DNA from: JAYRZB01 sp041916675 | Lineage (GTDB): Bacteria; Pseudomonadota; Alphaproteobacteria; Rhizobiales; Devosiaceae | Reading direction: 5' to 3' | Length of the DNA: 64,000 nt | NCBI GenBank assembly: GCA_041916675.1 | Contig: JAYRZB010000005.1 | Coordinates: 1-64,000, forward strand | Shown: piece by piece, positions 60,039-64,000 of the stretch | Layout: each line of letters starts with the position of its first letter | How positions within the stretch are numbered: position 1 is the stretch's first letter | The notes under the pieces: model-generated | The model's input: the letters and a program-made list of their open reading frames with translations, nothing else | The model's database searches: none | What the model was told of the DNA's origin: nothing | Program-made: the position numbers and the translations under genes

Positions 60039-60749
60039 ATGGAAGCGATGGACGCTGTTGCGCAGGCCGCGCCGCACACCGACTTTTCGATTTTCGGCCT
60101 GTTCATGCAGGCCGATCTTGTCGTTAAAGCGGTGATGCTGGGATTGCTGGCAGCCTCGGTGTGGACCTGGGCGATCATCGTGGACAAGACCATGCTCTAT
60201 AGCCGGGTCTCGCGCGAGATGAACCGGTTCGAAAAGATCTTCTGGTCGGGGCAGTCGCTGGAGGAGCTCTATCAGGCGATGTCGGAGCGCCCGGCCGTGG
60301 GGTTGGGTTCGGTCTTTGTCGCGGCCATGAAGGAATGGAAGCGCAGTCACGAGCAGAATGCGGCCTCTTTCATCGGGATGCAGGCACGGCTTGACCGGGT
60401 GCTGGACCTCGCCATTTCGCGCGAAAGCGAGGGGCTGGAGAAAAATCTCGGGTTCCTGGCCACCGTTGGTTCATCCGCGCCATTCGTTGGCCTTTTTGGC
60501 ACGGTATGGGGGATCATGAACGCCTTTACCGCGATCGCCGCATCTTCGAGCACCAATCTGGCCGTGGTCGCCGGCCCGATCGCGGAAGCCCTGTTCGCCA
60601 CCGCTATTGGCCTCGTGGCGGCGATCCCGGCCGTTATCGCCTACAACAAGCTTTCAAGCGATGCGGGCAAGATGGTCTCGCGCCTCGAAGGCTTTGCCGA
60701 CGAGTTCTCCACCATCCTGTCGCGCCAGCTCGAAGCCCGGGGCCGCTGA
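60039..60749 (+). CDS. tolQ: Tol-Pal system protein TolQ
   Basis: This 236-residue protein has three membrane helices (about 25-50, 140-165, 175-200) with the ExbB/TolQ motif LATVGSSAPFVGLFGTVWGI and AIGLVAAIPAVIAYN. It forms the proton channel with TolR in the inner membrane. A GAAAGGA site lies before the ATG. Two TTAA-like half-sites resembling a CtrA box (TTAA-N7-TTGAC, 59874) lie upstream. Confidence 0.96.
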   Translation: MEAMDAVAQAAPHTDFSIFGLFMQADLVVKAVMLGLLAASVWTWAIIVDKTMLYSRVSREMNRFEKIFWSGQSLEELYQAMSERPAVGLGSVFVAAMKEWKRSHEQNAASFIGMQARLDRVLDLAISRESEGLEKNLGFLATVGSSAPFVGLFGTVWGIMNAFTAIAASSSTNLAVVAGPIAEALFATAIGLVAAIPAVIAYNKLSSDAGKMVSRLEGFADEFSTILSRQLEARGR

Positions 60750-60751
60750 CC

Positions 60752-61216
60752 ATGGGCATGGCGGTGGGTGGCGGCGGAGGCCGTAAGGGCGGACGCAGAG
60801 GGCGGCGCGGTGGCAACCGCCCGATGAGCGACATCAACGTCACGCCGATGGTGGACGTGATGCTGGTGCTGCTGATCGTTTTCATGGTGGCGGCGCCCCT
60901 GATGACGGTTGGCGTGCCGATCGACCTGCCCCAGACCCAGGCCAAGGAACTCAATACCGACAGCAAGCCTGTAACCGTGGTGGTGACCCCCGACGGGGCG
61001 ACCTATCTCGGCGACGAGCCGGTGCCGCTCGACCAACTGGTGGCCCGGATCGCGGTGGATGCACCCGATCCTGCCAACCAGCGCATCTATCTGCGTGGCG
61101 ACACGACCGCCAATTACGGGGCGGTAATGAAGGTGATGGGCGTGCTCTCGGCGGCCGGCTATGCCAAGATCGGCCTTGTGACCGAACAGGCGCCCGCCCA
61201 GCAGGTGCCGCAGTAG
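60752..61216 (+). CDS. tolR: Tol-Pal system protein TolR
   Basis: This 154-residue protein has a Gly/Arg-rich start, one membrane helix with the channel aspartate (SDINVTPMVDVMLVLLIVF) and a periplasmic domain with LPQTQAKEL and YLRGDTTANYGAVMKVMG. It couples proton flow to TolA. It starts three bases after tolQ. An ATG two codons in is an alternative start. Confidence 0.96.
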   Translation: MGMAVGGGGGRKGGRRGRRGGNRPMSDINVTPMVDVMLVLLIVFMVAAPLMTVGVPIDLPQTQAKELNTDSKPVTVVVTPDGATYLGDEPVPLDQLVARIAVDAPDPANQRIYLRGDTTANYGAVMKVMGVLSAAGYAKIGLVTEQAPAQQVPQ

Positions 61217-61219
61217 CTC

Positions 61220-62311
61220 ATGCGCACGGGCCTCGCCGTTTCCGCAGCAACGCACGGTGTTCTCCTCGTCCTGGTCCTTGTTGGATTTGGCGCGGCGCAG
61301 CCGTTCGAGCCGGTAACGGTGGAATCGATCGCGGTGGACCTGGTGCCGATCGAGGATGTGGCCAATATCCGCGCTGGAACGCTCGATAGCGACGTAATCG
61401 AGACCCAGACCCCATCGCGGGTTGAGGACGACACCCCGCCCGAACTGGCCCAGCCGACCGGCAATACCGAGCAAGATCAGCCGGTGCCGGACGACAATGC
61501 TGAGGCAACGCCTGCACCCACGACGAATACCGCGCCCGAGCCGGTGCCGGAGCCGGCTCCCGAACCGGTGGCGCGACCTGAGCCGGAACCGGCACCAGAA
61601 CCCGAACCCGTGCCAGAACCTGCCCCTCAGCCTGAGCCCGCCCCCGAGCCGGAACCCGCGCCCGAGCCAACCCCAGAGCCGGTTGCGCCAACCCCCGAGT
61701 TGGCCGTGGATCCGACGCCTGAGGCGCCGGCCGAGGTTTCGCCGCAGCCGGTGGCACGGACGGCGGCGCTGGACCAGAAGCGCGCCGAGTTCAAGAAGCG
61801 TCAGGAAGAGGCCAAGCGCAAAGCCGACGAGCAGAAGAAAAAAGAAGAAGAGCAGCGCCGGAAGGAAGAGGAAGCCAAGCGCGTGGCTGAGGCAGCCCAG
61901 CAACAGCAGGACGATGCGCGCGAAGCCGACGATATTTCTGCCATAATCAATTCAGAAGACTCGCGCGGCGCAACGACCGGCGAAGGCGGCACGCCCACGG
62001 TGGGCAAACCGACGGGCACGGCGGCGCGGTTGAGCCAGTCCGAACTCGATGGGCTGGTGTCGCAGGTCAAATCCTGCTGGAACCTTTTGCCCAGTGAGAT
62101 CGATTCTGGATTGAGTGTGCGGTTGCTGGTGAGCCTGAACCGCGATGGTTCGGTCAATGGCGTGCCGCAGGTGACTGAACAAGACAACTCGGCGGCGGGC
62201 GGCTCGATTGCGCGCGCGGCGCAACGGGCGGTGATGAATTGCGGGCCTTATCGGCTCGATGCAGCTAAGTATGATGAGTGGCAGCAGATCGACATGGTTC
62301 TGCAGCCGTAA
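61220..62311 (+). CDS. tolA: Cell envelope protein TolA
   Basis: This 363-residue protein has a membrane helix near the N-terminus (about 4-24), a Pro/Glu/Ala tandem-repeat stretch (about 105-175; PEPAPEPEP units), a charged coiled coil (about 180-235; KKKEEEQRRKEEEAKR) and a C-terminal TolA/TonB-like domain (about 265-360; VKSCWNLLPSEIDSGL). It spans the periplasm to contact TolB and Pal. It starts three bases after tolR. Confidence 0.92.
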   Translation: MRTGLAVSAATHGVLLVLVLVGFGAAQPFEPVTVESIAVDLVPIEDVANIRAGTLDSDVIETQTPSRVEDDTPPELAQPTGNTEQDQPVPDDNAEATPAPTTNTAPEPVPEPAPEPVARPEPEPAPEPEPVPEPAPQPEPAPEPEPAPEPTPEPVAPTPELAVDPTPEAPAEVSPQPVARTAALDQKRAEFKKRQEEAKRKADEQKKKEEEQRRKEEEAKRVAEAAQQQQDDAREADDISAIINSEDSRGATTGEGGTPTVGKPTGTAARLSQSELDGLVSQVKSCWNLLPSEIDSGLSVRLLVSLNRDGSVNGVPQVTEQDNSAAGGSIARAAQRAVMNCGPYRLDAAKYDEWQQIDMVLQP

Positions 62312-62326
62312 TCGATGGAGACGTTT

Positions 62327-63637
62327 ATGACCCTGTTCACGCGCCGCAATGCGCTCAAGCTTGGCCTCGCCGGCACGGCGGCCCTGGCGGCCACCCATCC
62401 GGCTTCGGCGCTGGTGCAGGTGGTGGTGTCGGGCGCCAACTTCCAGCCGCTGCCCATCGCCATTCCGGATTTTGCATCGTCCGATCCGCAGTTCGGGCGC
62501 GACATTGCCGATATCGTGCGCGCCAACCTGCGCCGTTCGGGCCTGTTCGCGCCGCTCGATCCGGCGAGCCTGCCGGTGGGCGTGGGCGATGTGAACAATA
62601 CCCCCGACTTTGCCGCCTGGCGCGGCATCAGCGTCGACGCGCTGGTGATGGGTGCGGTGGAGCGCGGCGGGCAGATCCAGTCTTCAGTGCGCGTGTGGGA
62701 CACCCAGCAGGCCGCGCAGGTGGTTGGCAAGTCCTACGCTACCGACGCGCAGAGCTGGCGGCGTGTGGCACACATCATTTCGGACGCGATCTATGAATCG
62801 CTCTCGGGCGGATCGGGCTATTTTGATACCCAGGTCGTTTATGTGGCTGAGAGCGGGCCCAAGGCCAACCGTACCAAACGGCTGGCCATCATGGATCAGG
62901 ACGGGGCCAATGTGCAGTACATCACGGCTGGCGATGCACTGTCGGTGACGCCGCGCTTTTCGCCAAACCGGCAGATGCTGACTTATATGAATTTCGAGGA
63001 TGGCAATCCGCAGGTCTATCTGCTGGACCTGGCCAGTGGCAGCCAGCAGCGGCTGGGATCGTTCGGGCAGATGACGTTCTCGCCGCGCTTTTCGCCGGAT
63101 GGGGGCAGCCTGGCTTTCTCCATTGAAAACAATGGGGCGACCAATATCTATTCGATGCAGATCGGTGCCGGACAGCCCACCCAGCTCACCAGCGGAGCGG
63201 CGATCGATACCAGCCCGTCCTATTCGCCCGATGGCGGCTCGATTGCGTTTGAAAGCGACCGCGGGGGCACGCCACAAATCTATGTGATGGGCGCTGGCGG
63301 CGGAGGCGGCAACCGCATTTCTTATGGCGATGGCCGGTATTCGACCCCGGTCTGGTCGCCCAAGGGCGATCTGATTGCCTTTACCAAACAATCCGGCGGG
63401 CAATTCCATATCGGGATCATGAAGCCCGATGGGTCGGGCGAACGCATTCTTGCTTCCAGCTTCCATGCCGAAGGTCCCACCTGGGCGCCGAACGGGCGGG
63501 TGATCATGTATTTCTCCGATCAGGGTGGGGATGCCGGACCGCAGCTTTACACAGTCGATATCTGGGGCCGCAATAACCTTCCGATCCAGACCGAGACATT
63601 TGCCTCGGACCCGGCCTGGTCGCCACTGCGGGCATAA
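62327..63637 (+). CDS. tolB: Tol-Pal system protein TolB
   Basis: This 436-residue periplasmic protein has an N-terminal TolB domain (about 30-150) and a six-bladed WD40-like propeller with repeats such as FSPDGGSLAFS, YSPDGGSIAFESD and WAPNGRVIMYFSD. The signal peptide TRRNALKLGLAGTAALAATH contains a twin-arginine-like TRRNALK. I chose the ATG at 62327 because GGAG lies eight bases upstream; an ATG four codons earlier is an alternative. Confidence 0.95.
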   Translation: MTLFTRRNALKLGLAGTAALAATHPASALVQVVVSGANFQPLPIAIPDFASSDPQFGRDIADIVRANLRRSGLFAPLDPASLPVGVGDVNNTPDFAAWRGISVDALVMGAVERGGQIQSSVRVWDTQQAAQVVGKSYATDAQSWRRVAHIISDAIYESLSGGSGYFDTQVVYVAESGPKANRTKRLAIMDQDGANVQYITAGDALSVTPRFSPNRQMLTYMNFEDGNPQVYLLDLASGSQQRLGSFGQMTFSPRFSPDGGSLAFSIENNGATNIYSMQIGAGQPTQLTSGAAIDTSPSYSPDGGSIAFESDRGGTPQIYVMGAGGGGGNRISYGDGRYSTPVWSPKGDLIAFTKQSGGQFHIGIMKPDGSGERILASSFHAEGPTWAPNGRVIMYFSDQGGDAGPQLYTVDIWGRNNLPIQTETFASDPAWSPLRA

Positions 63638-63775
63638 ATATCACAGATGGGAAATCCGGGATTTCCGGCCTTAATCCGGCCAGAAACCTTGGGTTAACCC
63701 TGTTTGAACACGCGGTATTAAGATAACGCGCAGTAAATAGCGGCGAACAAATCGTCCCTTTCAGGAGCAATCCGG

Positions 63776-64000
63776 ATGCACACTTTGGCACCCACAATCA
63801 GCTACTTGCGCATGTTTGCGCTGGTGGCTCTCGTCGTCGCAGTCGCGGCATGTTCGCGTACACCGGCGACTGGTGTGGGCAATCTTGGCCCGGGTGGCGG
63901 CGCACCCGGCAGCCAGCAGGAATTCCTGGTTTCGGTGGGCGACCGCGTGTTCTTTGAAACCGATTCCTCGAGCCTGACAGCCGAAGCTATGGCGACGCTG
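63776..64000 (+). CDS. pal: Peptidoglycan-associated lipoprotein Pal (cut by window end)
   Basis: Seventy-five codons are visible. There is a lipoprotein signal (hydrophobic stretch then VAVAAC, the lipobox cysteine at 26), a Gly/Pro-rich linker and the beginning of the OmpA-like domain (VGDRVFFETDSSSLTAEA). Pal ties the outer membrane to peptidoglycan and TolB. A GGAG site lies before the ATG at 63776. The rest is outside the window. Confidence 0.93.
   Translation, partial: MHTLAPTISYLRMFALVALVVAVAACSRTPATGVGNLGPGGGAPGSQQEFLVSVGDRVFFETDSSSLTAEAMATL

Noticed and set aside
61540..61700. Short tandem repeats that could suggest a CRISPR or minisatellite
   Set aside because: They are in-frame Pro-Glu-Pro-Ala repeats of TolA; no spacers or cas genes.
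60641..61903. Open frame of 420 codons on the minus strand rich in Gly, Leu, Arg and His
   Set aside because: Antisense of tolR and the repeat region of tolA; composition simply mirrors the Pro/Glu codons.
63694..63709. Possible CtrA box upstream of pal
   Set aside because: TTAA-N7-TGAAC has a mismatch in a core position; too weak to list as a feature.
1..64000. tRNA, rRNA, insertion sequences, integrases or phage genes
   Set aside because: I scanned for these and saw no cloverleaf with CCA-type end, no rRNA segments, and no transposase or integrase motif in any frame.

Overview
The window is GC-rich chromosomal DNA of an alphaproteobacterium, most likely of the order Hyphomicrobiales (Rhizobiales) and perhaps Devosia-like. 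The evidence is the set of lineage markers: GapR (DUF2312), RcdA (DUF1465), DUF1013, DUF1192, DUF465, DUF992 and DUF1036 proteins, cysteine-free L31 and L36, a three-gene proton-pumping transhydrogenase (pntA/pntAB/pntB), a tkt-gap-pgk-fba carbon block, 6S RNA upstream of 5-formyl-THF cyclo-ligase, and a ruvCAB-ybgC-tolQRAB-pal block. I see no rRNA, tRNA, transposase, integrase or CRISPR array.

Layout. 0-5.6 kb: end of an oligopeptide ABC ATPase, an atypical receiver protein, L36, an SRPBCC protein, pyruvate kinase with a DUF1036 protein, GapR and a ROK regulator. 5.7-9.6 kb: a signalling operon (HD-GYP response regulator, periplasmic protein, hybrid histidine kinase). 9.6-17 kb: dxs, two cell-wall enzymes (M15/DUF882 and L,D-transpeptidase) and an NtrC-family regulator with a consensus CtrA box upstream. 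17-23 kb: oligopeptidase F, a small cytochrome-oxidase-IV-like protein and the pnt operon, which includes a RidA-family gene. 23-26 kb: a SoxR locus with two predicted SoxR operators. 26-34.6 kb: S21, purEK, DUF465 pair, Kef-type antiporter, DUF1013, quinone oxidoreductase, DUF1192, a candidate CtrA-controlled small RNA, rcdA and L31. 34.8-41.9 kb: ABC exporter, MotA/OmpA-like pair, suhB, efp, Sel1 protein and ThiE-like protein. 42-51 kb: fba, pgk, gap and tkt, split by three tandem paralogous outer-membrane barrel genes. 51-55.7 kb: zapA, a parDE module, 6S RNA, fau, a YmdB-like phosphoesterase, yebC and a diguanylate cyclase. 55.9-64 kb: ruvC-ruvA-[AbrB/vapC]-ruvB-[TIR]-ybgC-tolQ-tolR-tolA-tolB-pal (pal is cut by the window end).

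Most of the window is housekeeping. The best candidates for something new are in the last 13 kb. A toxin-antitoxin pair and a TIR-domain effector are threaded by 4-base start/stop overlaps into the Holliday-junction/Tol-Pal operon, so they probably share its transcription and translation. Other leads are the barrel-gene island inside the carbon operon, the putative CtrA-driven RNA upstream of rcdA, the histone-H1-like tail on PntA, and the two SoxR operators that point to a local SoxR regulon.
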